Below, in pieces: positions 30,313-37,996 of a stretch of 43,117 nt of DNA; position 1 is the first letter of the stretch; each line of letters starts with the position of its first letter. The translations under genes were made by a program, and so were the position numbers. Below the pieces are notes generated by a model. The model saw only the letters and a list, made by a program, of their open reading frames with translations. It made no database searches and was not told the origin of the DNA. The DNA comes from a virus. The stretch lies in the IMG/VR virus record IMGVR_UViG_3300010354_000179, positions 1-43,117 of that record. The stretch is one strand, 5' to 3'.

Positions 30313-30552
30313 TCAGGCTTCCTCGGCGACAGCGCGAGCCTCGGCGCGCAGGCGATCGACGGTCTCGGTGAGCATCCCTGCGAGGGTCTCCAACCGGTCG
30401 ATGTGCTGCAGCATCCCGAGGAACTGCGGCTGCTGCTTGCCGTCCTGCCCTTGCATGTTCTGAGCGATCTGCCGAATCCTCGCGCCGACCATGTCGACGT
30501 ACTCCAGGTCTGCGGAGAGAATCTGCTCGGCTTCGGTCTTGGTGCTGTGCAT
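30313..30552 (-). CDS. Small helical protein behind T8
   Basis: A 79-residue all-helical protein (M-H-S-T-K-T-E-A-E-Q-I-L, then YVDMVGARIRQIAQNMQGQ, QFLGMLQHIDRLETLAGMLTE in parts). Heptad-like spacing suggests a coiled coil. AAGGAG precedes ATG 30552. Second cistron of the L7 unit. Confidence 0.6.
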   Translation of the reverse strand: MHSTKTEAEQILSADLEYVDMVGARIRQIAQNMQGQDGKQQPQFLGMLQHIDRLETLAGMLTETVDRLRAEARAVAEEA

Positions 30553-30592
30553 TGCTTGCTCCTTGCTTCTGCGAGGCTGCCTGCCTCGTCGT

Positions 30593-30642
30593 GCTGCTCT
30601 GCGAGTCGAACGCAGCCCGCCGCAGCGGGAACCGTTAGCAGC
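30593..30642 (-). ncRNA. T-loop RNA T8
   Basis: Closing stem GCTGCT/AGCAGC; mini-arm AA-CGG-TT, a pair combination found only here; arm CCCGC-TGCG-GCGGG with a UNCG loop; T-arm CTGCG-TTCGACT-CGCAG; then ACGA. Followed by hairpin CGAGGC-AGGCA-GCCTCG. Confidence 0.85.
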
Positions 30643-30650
30643 GGTCTTGC

Positions 30651-30983
30651 TCAGCGGGCGACCGGCGCCACCCGCACGATGCGCCCGAGGCTGTGGAAGT
30701 CGAACACCGGCGCCCAACCGCCGGAGCCGCCGACGAGCACCGAGCCGTCCACCGTCCAGCCGTTGCGGTCGCACCGCTCGTAGGCGACGATCCGATCGCA
30801 GCCTCGCAGAGCGGCGGCGCCGAGAGCGAAGTGCCGCTGCTTGCCCTTGCCGGGGAAGATCGTCGGCGCGTTGTCGGCAGCGAGCAGGTCGTGCAGTTCT
30901 GCGAGGGTGATCTCCTCGGCGACCTTGTTGGCTGCGGTCCAGGTGGTCGGGCTGGTGGTCTTGGTGGCGGCTGCGCTGTTCAT
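30651..30983 (-). CDS. Leaderless protein, paralogue of 41222-41539
   Basis: A 110-residue protein with head M-N-S-A-A-A-T-K-T-T. The core TWTAANKVAEEITLAELHDL (about 14-33) and IFPGKGKQRHFA (about 42-53) and the ending LGRIVRVAPVAR are nearly identical to the protein at 41222-41539, so both come from a duplicated module. G-K-G-K-Q-R could touch nucleic acid; function unknown. ATG 30983 is 7 nt from the -10 of L7. Confidence 0.7.
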   Translation of the reverse strand: MNSAAATKTTSPTTWTAANKVAEEITLAELHDLLAADNAPTIFPGKGKQRHFALGAAALRGCDRIVAYERCDRNGWTVDGSVLVGGSGGWAPVFDFHSLGRIVRVAPVAR

Positions 30984-31050
30984 GGAGATCATCCTAGCAA
31001 GCCTTGCTAGCGCTTGCACGCTCTGCGAGAAAGAATCCGCAGAAAGTTTC
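30984..31050 (-). promoter_or_regulatory. Leaderless promoter L7
   Basis: -35 GTGCAA (31019-31014), 17-nt spacer GCGCTAGCAAGGCTTGC, -10 TAGGAT (30996-30991), 7 nt to ATG 30983. The upstream block GAAACTTTCTGCGGATTCT is present. It can supply transcription to tape measure and tail genes after the terminator at 31064-31103. Confidence 0.85.
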
Positions 31051-31063
31051 TCAGCGCCGCTGA

Positions 31064-31103
31064 GGAGAGCGCCGAGCCGACACGCCTCGGCTCGACGCTC
31101 TCC
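31064..31103 (-). terminator. Terminator after the tail chaperone
   Basis: Stem 31064-31071 with 31096-31103 (8 bp), one C-A mismatch, then 31073-31079 with 31088-31094 (7 bp), 8-nt loop. It starts 4 nt past the GT stop. It isolates the head and chaperone genes from the L7 insert. Confidence 0.75.
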
Positions 31104-31106
31104 GAC

Positions 31107-31726
31107 CTAGCGCACCTGGCGAGCGAACTCCGACCAGGCGTCCTCGTCCGACCCATACCACGCAGGAGCGCCACCCACCCGGTAGGAGCGAGGCGGTTCT
31201 AGCGCTGCGTCGATCTGAGCGAGCCGCTCCTCGTTCGCGTGTTCTCGGATCGCCCAGAGGTAAGCGTTCACCGCTCGATCCGCAGGGAGAGTCGCCAGAT
31301 CAACTCCTCGTGCGGTGCACCAGCCGTCGAACTGCTCCCACCCGCCGACTATCCAGCGGACGAGGACGACGGCTCGGTAGGGTTTCCCGCACCCGCGTAC
31401 TCAGGGATGAGGACTTTCAGGATCTCTGAGGCGGTGCCGATGTCGAGCCGGTCGGCGATGTCACCGAAGGCGCTCTGCGAGTCCGGGTGGACGCACAGGC
31501 GGATCGAAGCGATGAGCGCTTCTCGCCTCGGACCGAGCGTCGCGAACTTGCCGGTCGCTTTCCCGCTCGTCGCTTCCTCGATCGTGGCGATCTGCTCGAC
31601 GACGGTGCCGAGTTCGGTGATGTCGACATGGTCTCGCATCCTGATGTGCGTGCCGTCGATGTCGAGCATGAAGGGGTCCGCTTGTCTGCGAGCCGCTGCG
31701 GTCTGGAATGAATGGAGGCGTGCCAT
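31107..31726 (-). CDS. Tail assembly chaperone GT, made by -1 frameshift
   Basis: A 206-residue frameshift product. The first 115 codons are those of G. At heptamer GGGAAAC (31388-31382, read G-GGA-AAC) ribosomes slip back one base and continue through 91 codons of the overlapping frame to TAG 31107. The T part reads P-Y-R-A-V-V-L-V-R-W, then QFDGWCTARGVDLATLPADR, NAYLWAIREHANEERLAQ and a closing W-Y-G-S-D-E-D-A-W. This layout and heptamer type are those of lambda G/GT, upstream of the tape measure. The T frame has no start of its own. Confidence 0.85.
31349..31726 (-). CDS. Tail assembly chaperone G
   Basis: The 125-residue unshifted product of the same gene. It has an N-terminal beta segment (PFMLDIDGTHIRMRDHVDITEL, about 18-39), helical middle (EQIATIEEATSGKA) and C-terminal ILKVLIPEYA. 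Its last ten residues (Thr/Pro/Ser-rich) follow the slip site. G and GT coat the tape measure before tail-tube polymerisation. ATG 31726. Confidence 0.85.
   Translation of the reverse strand: MARLHSFQTAAARRQADPFMLDIDGTHIRMRDHVDITELGTVVEQIATIEEATSGKATGKFATLGPRREALIASIRLCVHPDSQSAFGDIADRLDIGTASEILKVLIPEYAGAGNPTEPSSSSAG
31382..31388 (-). promoter_or_regulatory. Programmed -1 ribosomal slip site GGGAAAC
   Basis: The heptamer fits the X-XXY-YYZ rule in the G frame (GCG GGA AAC CCT). Both tRNAs can re-pair as GGG and AAA after a one-base slip. The zero-frame stop follows 13 codons later and the -1 frame stays open for 91 codons. Confidence 0.85.
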
Positions 31727-31765
31727 GCGCCGCAGGCTAGCCCGCCGTCCCGGCTGCGTGCTGCT

Positions 31766-32224
31766 TCAGTTCAGCGCAGCGGCTTCCAACGCATCCCGCA
31801 GGAAGGGTCTCGGTCGGACGCCTCGGACGAAGCGAGCGTAGGAGTAGGCGGCTGTCTTCCCGCCTTTGTACCGGCGAGGCCCGCCGGTCTGCTTGTAGTT
31901 GTTGTTGATCTGAGGCCACCGCAGGACCTTCGCCGTGCGAGGGCGGATCACCTGCCCGCGCGGCCCATAGATTCCGGTGCCTTCGTGAACGTAGAGCGCG
32001 TACTCCAGGTTGGAGGAGACGACCCCGACCGGGACGCCGTCTCGCTCCTCCATGCTCGTGATGATCGAACGCTTCAGCGTGCCGGTGTCCGCTGGCGCCT
32101 TGCGGCGGGCGAGGTTCTGCACGTTGCGGCTGCGCCGCTGAATGTCTCGCCAGACCGGACCTTGCGGGGAGGTGAGGAGGGAGCGGATCTCCGTCCGGTC
32201 GTAGACGACGGTGATGCCTGCCAT
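31766..32224 (-). CDS. HK97 gp10-like head-tail protein
   Basis: A 152-residue protein with the gp10-like pattern: NVQNLARRKAPADTGTLKRSI (about 34-54), then SSNLEYALYVHEGTG (about 69-83) and RPRPFLRDALEAA near the end. Such proteins join the tail to the connector or complete the neck. Its place between connectors and the tail chaperone is normal. Confidence 0.85.
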   Translation of the reverse strand: MAGITVVYDRTEIRSLLTSPQGPVWRDIQRRSRNVQNLARRKAPADTGTLKRSIITSMEERDGVPVGVVSSNLEYALYVHEGTGIYGPRGQVIRPRTAKVLRWPQINNNYKQTGGPRRYKGGKTAAYSYARFVRGVRPRPFLRDALEAAALN

Positions 32225-32226
32225 GC

Positions 32227-32508
32227 TCAGCCGACGATCTGAGCGATGACCGAGGCGATCGTCCCGCCGAGCGCGCCACCGGCAGCGGCGATCCCGGCGA
32301 GGAAGCCGCGCGCTCGGACGAGGTCCGCTTCTACCCGGTCGATGCGTGCTTCTAGGCTCGTGATCGCTTCGTCCTCCCGGCGAGCGTGCCGGTCTATCTT
32401 CTCGGCGAGCGCGTCGAGTTGGCGGGACAGGTAGCCGAGCCGCTCGTAGAGGACAGCGATATCCACCGCGACCGTTGCCGAGGAAGGGAGTCCCGCCGGG
32501 TCGGTCAT
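32227..32508 (-). CDS. Coiled-coil protein with C-terminal membrane helix
   Basis: A 93-residue protein. A coiled coil (LYERLGYLSRQLDALAEKID, then EDEAITSLEARIDRVEADLVR) covers about 20-66 and a Gly/Ala-rich hydrophobic helix (AGIAAAGGALGGTIASVIAQ) closes it. The layout is like XhlA/hemolysin-type phage membrane proteins. Being among connector genes is unusual. ATG 32508 overlaps the previous stop as ATGA. Confidence 0.65.
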   Translation of the reverse strand: MTDPAGLPSSATVAVDIAVLYERLGYLSRQLDALAEKIDRHARREDEAITSLEARIDRVEADLVRARGFLAGIAAAGGALGGTIASVIAQIVG

Positions 32509-33599
32509 GCGCTGAGCACCGTCACGATCACAGAGGGGACAGCGGGGACGGAGCCGACGGCGGGGAAGACATCGAGCACGATGTTCGCCGAGGTCGTCTG
32601 CCACATGATCTCGATGTTCTCACCGGCGAGGACATCGACCATCCAGTCCCAGGCGGCGACATGGGTCTCCCCATTGCGGATGTGCATCCTCGTCGCAGAG
32701 TTCGTGACCGGCGTCCCGCCTTGCGCTAGCCAGATCGTGATGTAATGCCCGGAGCCGCCGCCGCTGAGGTTGTGGACCTGCGCGCTGAACTGGATGTCGT
32801 AGACCCCGGCTGCGGCGAAGGTGATCTGCGAGCCGCCGACGATCGTAACCCCGGACGAGAGATCGGTCTGCCGGACGAGCATCGCGCCGGGGGTGTCGAC
32901 GGCGAGGCTCTGCTGCTGCTCATCGTGGAAGGCTCCGTGCGGGCGCCCTCCCGGCTGCCCGATGTCCTCGACGAGTCCGAGGAGTTCGCAGATCGCATCC
33001 TGTACGTTCGTCGAGGTGAGCGGCTCGCACGGGTCGAACGACACCCGGGCGGCGGGGATGCGGCAGATCGGGTCGCCCGGTTCGTGTGGCGCTGGCTCAG
33101 CGCAGCAGATCGCCCATTGCTCCTGCTCTAGCCCGATCCGCACCCGGGTCTCGACGCCGATACATCCGCCTTCGGCGCCGACGAAAGTCTGCGTCGGGGT
33201 GGCTCGCATCCAGTAGTCAGGGATCGGGCAGGTGACAGCGTTGTAGACGACGGCGGCGTCGTCGAGCAGCGACTGGTAGGCGGCGCCGAGCGCAGCCGCT
33301 GAGGGTGCTCGTCCTCGGTCGTCGACGACCGGTACGCAGCGGAGCAGGAGGACGACGAGTTCGATGACGAGGTAGCCGCCGTCGCAGAGTTCCAGATCGA
33401 CGAACTCTGCGGGGAAGGTCTGAGACCGGTAGACCCGCTCAGGAGCGACGATGAGCGTCCCGCAGCAGTCGTCCCACGCAACCTGCCCGGATGCGATGTA
33501 AGCAGTCGAGACAGGCTCTCTGCCGCAATCTGCGAGCGCTGCGAGGGTCGTCTCCAGGAAGAAGGAGGAGACATCGACTGTGGACTGCGAGAGCGTCAC
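32505..33599 (-). CDS. Two-domain virion protein (connector plus C1q/TNF-like end)
   Basis: A 364-residue protein starting with GTG 33599 in a GTGA overlap. Residues about 1-180 are Cys-rich alpha/beta and fit a head-completion protein. A linker near 190-220 (TSTNVQDAICELLGLVEDIG) leads to a C-terminal beta-sandwich (SSGVTIVGGSQITFAAAGVYD, IQFSAQVHNL, HYITIWLAQGG). The GVYD-x-x-F pattern is like C1q/TNF-type virion domains. The second half may decorate the particle. Fold calls are by eye. Confidence 0.65.
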   Translation of the reverse strand: MTLSQSTVDVSSFFLETTLAALADCGREPVSTAYIASGQVAWDDCCGTLIVAPERVYRSQTFPAEFVDLELCDGGYLVIELVVLLLRCVPVVDDRGRAPSAAALGAAYQSLLDDAAVVYNAVTCPIPDYWMRATPTQTFVGAEGGCIGVETRVRIGLEQEQWAICCAEPAPHEPGDPICRIPAARVSFDPCEPLTSTNVQDAICELLGLVEDIGQPGGRPHGAFHDEQQQSLAVDTPGAMLVRQTDLSSGVTIVGGSQITFAAAGVYDIQFSAQVHNLSGGGSGHYITIWLAQGGTPVTNSATRMHIRNGETHVAAWDWMVDVLAGENIEIMWQTTSANIVLDVFPAVGSVPAVPSVIVTVLSA

Positions 33600-34288
33600 C
33601 GCACCCGCCTCGGCGCGTCCGGGGTCCAGACCTTCGACTGCGAGACGAGGCGCCCCGGGTTCATCTGTCGGATGAACAAGTCGGAGAGCGGCAGCCCGAC
33701 CCGGTTCTGCTCCCACAGGGTCGCAGCGTCTCCCAGATCGACGGTGATCCCTTGCCGGGTGACGGCGATCGCGTTCGACGGGAGGCGGCAGTCGGCGCCG
33801 GTGAGACCTCGCAGGATCTCGCAGGCGAGTTCACCCATCGCGAGTTCGGCGAGCGGCGGCGGGTCGATTCCCCACGAGTAGGTGATCTCGATCGGAGCGA
33901 GTTCGCACATGCCACCGCACGGCCAGCACGCGCCGAGGCGGAGCACGCTGTCTCGCTCCAGCACATAGCCGGATGGGTCGAGCGGCACTCCGTCGAGTTC
34001 GATCAGGTGAACCGCTCGGACCGGCTTCTGCTCCAGCGGGAGACGGCAGCAGTAGCGCGGCTGGTAGCCGAGCCGCCATTCCACCCCGGGACCCCACCAG
34101 TCCCACGGCCCGAAGCAGCGGTCCTCACAGGCGGGCCGGTACTGCTCGACCTGCGAGCAGACGCCGACCCGCCGCCCGGACAGCGACCACAGGATGCCTT
34201 GCGCCGCGTCCTGAGCGAGCGCGAGGAGCGCAGGGTCCTCGTCGGTGATGTCGCACGCCCACCGGATTGGCCACGGCTCGCAAGTCAT
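33596..34288 (-). CDS. Head-tail connector protein
   Basis: A 230-residue protein. W-rich N-terminal third with several Cys (CEDRCFGPWDWWG near 55), then RAVHLIELDGVPLDPSGY (about 90-108) and YSWGIDPPPLAELAMGELACEIL (about 138-160), the pattern of actinophage head-tail adaptors. A C-terminal ITVDLGDAATLW segment follows. The next gene overlaps by GTGA. Confidence 0.7.
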   Translation of the reverse strand: MTCEPWPIRWACDITDEDPALLALAQDAAQGILWSLSGRRVGVCSQVEQYRPACEDRCFGPWDWWGPGVEWRLGYQPRYCCRLPLEQKPVRAVHLIELDGVPLDPSGYVLERDSVLRLGACWPCGGMCELAPIEITYSWGIDPPPLAELAMGELACEILRGLTGADCRLPSNAIAVTRQGITVDLGDAATLWEQNRVGLPLSDLFIRQMNPGRLVSQSKVWTPDAPRRVR

Positions 34289-34309
34289 CTCGGTCTCCTC
34301 GGCGGTCAG

Positions 34310-34324
34310 GCGCGCTCGGCGCGC
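34310..34324 (-). terminator. Short GC hairpin before the connector gene
   Basis: A 6-bp stem GCGCGC/GCGCGC with a 3-nt loop (34310-34315 with 34319-34324), between the 82-residue gene stop (34328) and the connector ATG. It could act as an attenuator or RNA stabiliser. Confidence 0.35.
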
Positions 34325-34327
34325 AGA

Positions 34328-34576
34328 TTAGTCGTCGCCGAGGATGCCTTTACGCGCCTTCCCGCGACGCTCGGCGGCGAGCACCCGGCGGCGGTCCGCC
34401 GGATGCTCGGCGAGATAGGCGAGGACCTGAGCGACGGTCGCTGCGCTCGGATCGAAGCGAACCGGGACGACTGCCGGGGTCGGCACTTCGACCGGTTCCG
34501 CTGCCTGAGGCTCAGCGATCGGGGTGACGGCGACCGGCTCTCGGAGTTGCCGTCGTCCCTTGATGAAGGTCCACAT
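34328..34576 (-). CDS. Small head-tail region protein
   Basis: An 82-residue protein, M-W-T-F-I-K-G-R-R, with a Pro/Val/Glu-rich middle and a helical end (TVAQVLAYLAEHPADRRRVLAAERRG in parts). The last 30 residues (P-A-D-R-R-R-V-L-A-x-E-R-x-G-K-A-R) recur in many actinophage proteins next to tail genes. Function unknown. Confidence 0.6.
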   Translation of the reverse strand: MWTFIKGRRQLREPVAVTPIAEPQAAEPVEVPTPAVVPVRFDPSAATVAQVLAYLAEHPADRRRVLAAERRGKARKGILGDD

Positions 34577-34587
34577 CGGGACGAGCC

Positions 34588-35244
34588 TCAGGGTGCGACA
34601 TAGGGGACGCAGCCCCCGGTGTCGGCTGGCGGCTGGACATCGGTGACGACCATCCCGAAAATCTCGTCGTCCGGGAAGGCGACCATGAACGGGTCGTCGC
34701 CATACGGGCCGAGACCCCACCCGGTCGCAGCGAACGCGTCGCCGGTGACGCCGAGGGTGAGCGTCCCGTTCTCGATCGTGATGTCGCCGTCGACCTTGCC
34801 ATTGCGGATGAAGGGGAGGAGGAAGTAGCCCCACTCGGGCGCAGCGGTCGAGCAGTCTGCGCCGGTCCGCTTCGTCCAGACTTCCAGCGCGAAGGAGGAG
34901 TCGTTGTAGGTGCTGCCCCAGGTGGCGCCGATCGTGTTCCCGCCGTCGATGACAGGGTTCGCCCCGGTGATGATGTCGAGCGCGTCCGGGTTGATCTCAG
35001 CGAAGGAGATCGAAGCGGTGACCCGCTTCAGGATGTCCGGGTCTTTGTCGTTGATGCAGAGGTCGCCCCACGCGTTCTTCTGCACGAACTCGGTGCCGGA
35101 CTCGTACTCGCCGGTCAGCGTGACCGAGACGAAGCAGTCGGAGACGAGCGTCGTGCAGGCGCCCTCGACGATCACCCCGCACTCGTCGAGCCGGGTGATG
35201 CGGACGGTCTTGCCCTTGATGGACTTCAGGATCTTGGTCGCCAT
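34588..35244 (-). CDS. Major tail protein
   Basis: A 218-residue beta-rich protein in the position of the tail-tube gene, between capsid and connector genes. Patterns include KTVRITRLDECGVIVEGACT (about 11-30), VSVTLTGEYESGTEFVQKNAWG (about 39-60, in parts), VTASISFAEINPDALDIITG (about 75-95) and a closing WGLGPYGDDPF. The LCINDKDPDILKR segment is typical. Tube identity is inferred from fold-like features and place. Confidence 0.75.
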   Translation of the reverse strand: MATKILKSIKGKTVRITRLDECGVIVEGACTTLVSDCFVSVTLTGEYESGTEFVQKNAWGDLCINDKDPDILKRVTASISFAEINPDALDIITGANPVIDGGNTIGATWGSTYNDSSFALEVWTKRTGADCSTAAPEWGYFLLPFIRNGKVDGDITIENGTLTLGVTGDAFAATGWGLGPYGDDPFMVAFPDDEIFGMVVTDVQPPADTGGCVPYVAP

Positions 35245-35259
35245 GAGGGGCTGTCCTTC

Positions 35260-36048
35260 CTACGGGGTCGGTGCGGTTGCGAGGGTGACGGCTGCGCCGA
35301 TGGCGGTGCAGTCCCACCCGATGACGTAGTCGCGCTGAGCGATGTAGGAGGCGGTGTTGTTCGACCGGTCGACCGCCGCCTCCCGAGTGTCGATGTCGCC
35401 CCGGTAGAGCGCCAGCGGGCCGGTCCCATAGATAATGCCGAGACCATCCGGTGCGACCGGCAGCGGGTCGTAGCCTGCGCCGACAACGACCGGGGTGCCG
35501 AGCGTCGTCGTCAGCCGGGTCCCGCTCTGCCGCAGGCGATCCCAGAGCATCGTCGCTGCCGCCCGGTTCATGTGGAGCACACCGGTGCCCGGGTAGGCTT
35601 CGGCGAGCGCCTGCTCCACCCATCCCAGCCCGTAGGTGATGTCCCACCCGACGAGGCTCGTCGGGACCGGCACAGCAGCGCCGAGCAGCCCCCAGAGGTG
35701 GGTCTCAGCGGCGCGCTGCTCGCCAGCGAGGAGCCGGTCGACAGCGTGCTGCTGGTGCTCCTCCAGCGAGTAGCCGATCAGGCTGTCGTCGTTGTACGCG
35801 TAGGCGGTGAAGGGGTCGTACTCCAGGACAGCGCAGAGGTTGTCCGGGTCGAGCGGCGCTTCCCGAGGCTCGATGCATTGCCCGGTCGTCGTCTTCGATT
35901 CGACGCACGCCTGCGACTGCCAGCGCACCCCGAGCCGCCAGTGCTCGTCCAGGGAGAGCCGAGGCTCGACGACGGAGAACAAGCCGAACGGGAGAGGAAC
36001 GACAGGCGGCGCCTCGACTAGTTGCCAGGTCTGAAGTGCGCTACCCAT
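35260..36048 (-). CDS. Structural protein next to capsid
   Basis: A 262-residue protein (M-G-S-A-L-Q-T-W) with a P-L-P-F-G-L-F-S-V-V start like capsid-associated proteins. EYDPFTAYAYNDDSLIGYS lies near 95 and HMNRAAATMLWD near 170; the latter is the type of segment seen in encapsulin-like and capsid proteins that bind at a lattice site. It could be a second capsid subunit or decoration protein. It follows the major capsid gene directly. Confidence 0.6.
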   Translation of the reverse strand: MGSALQTWQLVEAPPVVPLPFGLFSVVEPRLSLDEHWRLGVRWQSQACVESKTTTGQCIEPREAPLDPDNLCAVLEYDPFTAYAYNDDSLIGYSLEEHQQHAVDRLLAGEQRAAETHLWGLLGAAVPVPTSLVGWDITYGLGWVEQALAEAYPGTGVLHMNRAAATMLWDRLRQSGTRLTTTLGTPVVVGAGYDPLPVAPDGLGIIYGTGPLALYRGDIDTREAAVDRSNNTASYIAQRDYVIGWDCTAIGAAVTLATAPTP

Positions 36049-36089
36049 CGTTCCTCCTCCTCGTCCGTCTCAGGTGCCAGCCGTGCCGG

Positions 36090-37691
36090 TCAGGCGACGA
36101 CTTCGGGCGGGTTCGGCGACGGGCAGCAGCCGGTGACGCCATCGACCGCGAAGTCGACGGTGACCTCCCGAGCGGCAGGACCCATCTGTGCGACGAGATA
36201 CATCTGCTCCGTCCAGGCGGCGGTGTAGTCGTTCGTCGCGTTGAGCACGCTGTCCCGGACGACGCCGAGGTCGATCGTGCCGCCGTCGCCTCGGACATAC
36301 CCGCCTGCCGGGTAGAGGAGGAAGTCCAGCGTCGTCGGGAACGCGGTCGCCGGAGCCACCGAGTAGAGCGGCTGGTAGTCGTGGACGAACTGCGCCCGGA
36401 CCTTCCGGATCGCGAAGTGCTCGTCGATCATCGCATCGTCGACAGCGGTCAGGTTCACCCCGGTCCGCATGGCGAGATCCGCTCGCACGAGTTCTTTCGT
36501 CCACAGCGGGAACACCGCCTCCAGCACGGAGCCGACCGGCATCAGGTACTGCGACCGGTAGTCGGCGACCTGCACATCGACCGCGTGGAGGATGGAGCCA
36601 GCCGCCGAGGAGGCGACTGCGGACATCGTGACGCCGGTGGCGCTCGTGGCGATCGTGTTGATGATCGCGCCGGACAGCCGGTGGAGGTGGGCGTTCAGAG
36701 TGAGTTCGACGAAGCGAGCGGTCAACTCAGGGAAGGCTCGGTCGGTGAGGTTGCCGTTGTTGACGCAGAGACCCTCGGCGATGAGCCGGTAGTCGGTGAA
36801 GCCCGGGCAGGGGATCATGAGGCACGGCTTCGTCGCCTCGGGATCGTCGGCGTCCGCCTCGGTCCAGGTCCAGAGCGCAGCGGTCGCCTCGCCGATCGAG
36901 ATGAAGTCCGGGACGTTCAGCCCGCCTCGGGTGACCTGCACGGTCGGGAGGTCGATGAGGCCGTCGCCGCCCTCGATGCCGAGGAGGTCGTAGAGGTTCT
37001 GCGACGGGGCGCACCAACCGGCGGCGGTGAGCGCCGACGGGGCGGTGACCTGCGCGAGGATCTCGGTCGTCTGCGCGATGTCGGCGCCGACCTTGTGCTC
37101 GATCGGCAGAGCGATCGACGCAACCGGAATGTAGCCGGAGCCGTTGCTGAGGGTGCGCGCCTTCGCGTGCATCGCCTTCGCGAGATCGAGCTTGCCGATC
37201 GTCTGCCCGCCGTAGTAGCCGGGGACATCCGCCGCGGCGGCGATGAGCGCTCCCGGCTTCGGCGCCGGAGCCTCGGGGCTGGTCGTGGAACGCGACCGGA
37301 CGGCGCGAGCCGACGGAGCCTTCGGGGTGGGCCGGTCAGCGCCGGATGCGGTCACGAGGTCACGCTCCTCCGTGTCGGTGTTCTCGGTGTCGTCCTCGGC
37401 GACGAGTTCGGTCTCGGTCGCCTCGTCGATCTCGTCCTCGATCTCCTCGACCGTGGGACGCACCCGGTCGGCGAGAGCGGCGACCGCAGCGGCTGCGGCT
37501 TCCGCCTGCTCCTCACGAGCACGAGCCTCGGTGCGGACCGCTTCGACTGCGTCGGCGATCTCGGTCATGAGCACGACATCGGTCGAGCCGGAGTCGAGCA
37601 GGTCGTCGAACTCGGCGATCAGGGCGGCTTCGACCTCGGCGAGTTCCTCGTCGGTCGCAGCGGTCAGGTCGGTGGGGAGGTTGGTCTGCAT
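36090..37691 (-). CDS. Major capsid protein with N-terminal scaffold domain
   Basis: A 533-residue HK97-type capsid candidate. The first 165 residues are a Glu/Ala-rich helical region (LAEVEAALIAEFDDLLDSG, EAVRTEARAREEQAEAAAAA) like a delta/scaffold domain removed by protease. The rest is the capsid body: DVPGYYGGQTIGKLDLAKAM near 180, a mid-part FISIGEATAALWTWTEAD and a C-terminal domain with PTTLDFLLYPAGGYVRG. ATG 37691 has GAGGA upstream. It follows the protease gene, the normal order. Confidence 0.85.
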   Translation of the reverse strand: MQTNLPTDLTAATDEELAEVEAALIAEFDDLLDSGSTDVVLMTEIADAVEAVRTEARAREEQAEAAAAAVAALADRVRPTVEEIEDEIDEATETELVAEDDTENTDTEERDLVTASGADRPTPKAPSARAVRSRSTTSPEAPAPKPGALIAAAADVPGYYGGQTIGKLDLAKAMHAKARTLSNGSGYIPVASIALPIEHKVGADIAQTTEILAQVTAPSALTAAGWCAPSQNLYDLLGIEGGDGLIDLPTVQVTRGGLNVPDFISIGEATAALWTWTEADADDPEATKPCLMIPCPGFTDYRLIAEGLCVNNGNLTDRAFPELTARFVELTLNAHLHRLSGAIINTIATSATGVTMSAVASSAAGSILHAVDVQVADYRSQYLMPVGSVLEAVFPLWTKELVRADLAMRTGVNLTAVDDAMIDEHFAIRKVRAQFVHDYQPLYSVAPATAFPTTLDFLLYPAGGYVRGDGGTIDLGVVRDSVLNATNDYTAAWTEQMYLVAQMGPAAREVTVDFAVDGVTGCCPSPNPPEVVA

Positions 37692-37806
37692 CGTGGTCCT
37701 CGGTGATGAGAGAGGGGACGGTTTCGATGCGACGAGCCTTGCCCGATCGTCAGCCATCGCGCTAGGCGGTCGACGGCTTGCATGTAACACTACCACATGC
37801 GCGCGC
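37692..37806 (-). promoter_or_regulatory. Capsid-gene leader region
   Basis: A 115-nt gap upstream of the capsid gene. It contains the least GC-rich short stretch nearby (TAGTGTTACATGC on the minus strand, about 37796-37779), where TAGTGT could be a -10. A GCGCGC dyad (37801-37806 with 37814-37819) spans the stop of the upstream gene. No -35 stands out. A strong capsid promoter here is plausible only. Confidence 0.3.
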
Positions 37807-37992
37807 TCAGACTGCGCGCACTTCTCCATTGCGGGATCGCGCCCACGACTGAGCGGCGATGAGCGAGGTGAAGGAGCGCCCGGAGAACCGGTCGCCGATC
37901 CAGACCTCGTAGCGCATCGACGCAGCAGCATCGACGGCGAGACGAGCGGAGCGGGAATCGCTCCCGGTGCGCTTGCGGCAGCCACAGCCCAT
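37807..37992 (-). CDS. DUF7196-like small Cys protein
   Basis: A 61-residue protein starting M-G-C-G-C-R-K-R, the mark of a small family found in head gene clusters of actinophages. A beta-type middle (MRYEVWIGDRFSGRSFTSL in parts) follows. It lies between protease and capsid genes. Function unknown; the CxC may bind metal. Confidence 0.65.
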   Translation of the reverse strand: MGCGCRKRTGSDSRSARLAVDAAASMRYEVWIGDRFSGRSFTSLIAAQSWARSRNGEVRAV

Positions 37993-37996
37993 AGCG

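Noticed and set aside
30593-30660. T8 plus upstream bases read as a tRNA-Ser(GCU): a 5-bp arm GACCG/CGGTT with loop CTGCTAA, a variable arm and a T-arm.
   Set aside because: No acceptor 5' strand or D-arm is present upstream, where a coding frame ends, and there is no CCA. The other ten copies lack a consistent anticodon-type arm, whereas the six-base closing stem pairs in all eleven copies and uses the same bases.
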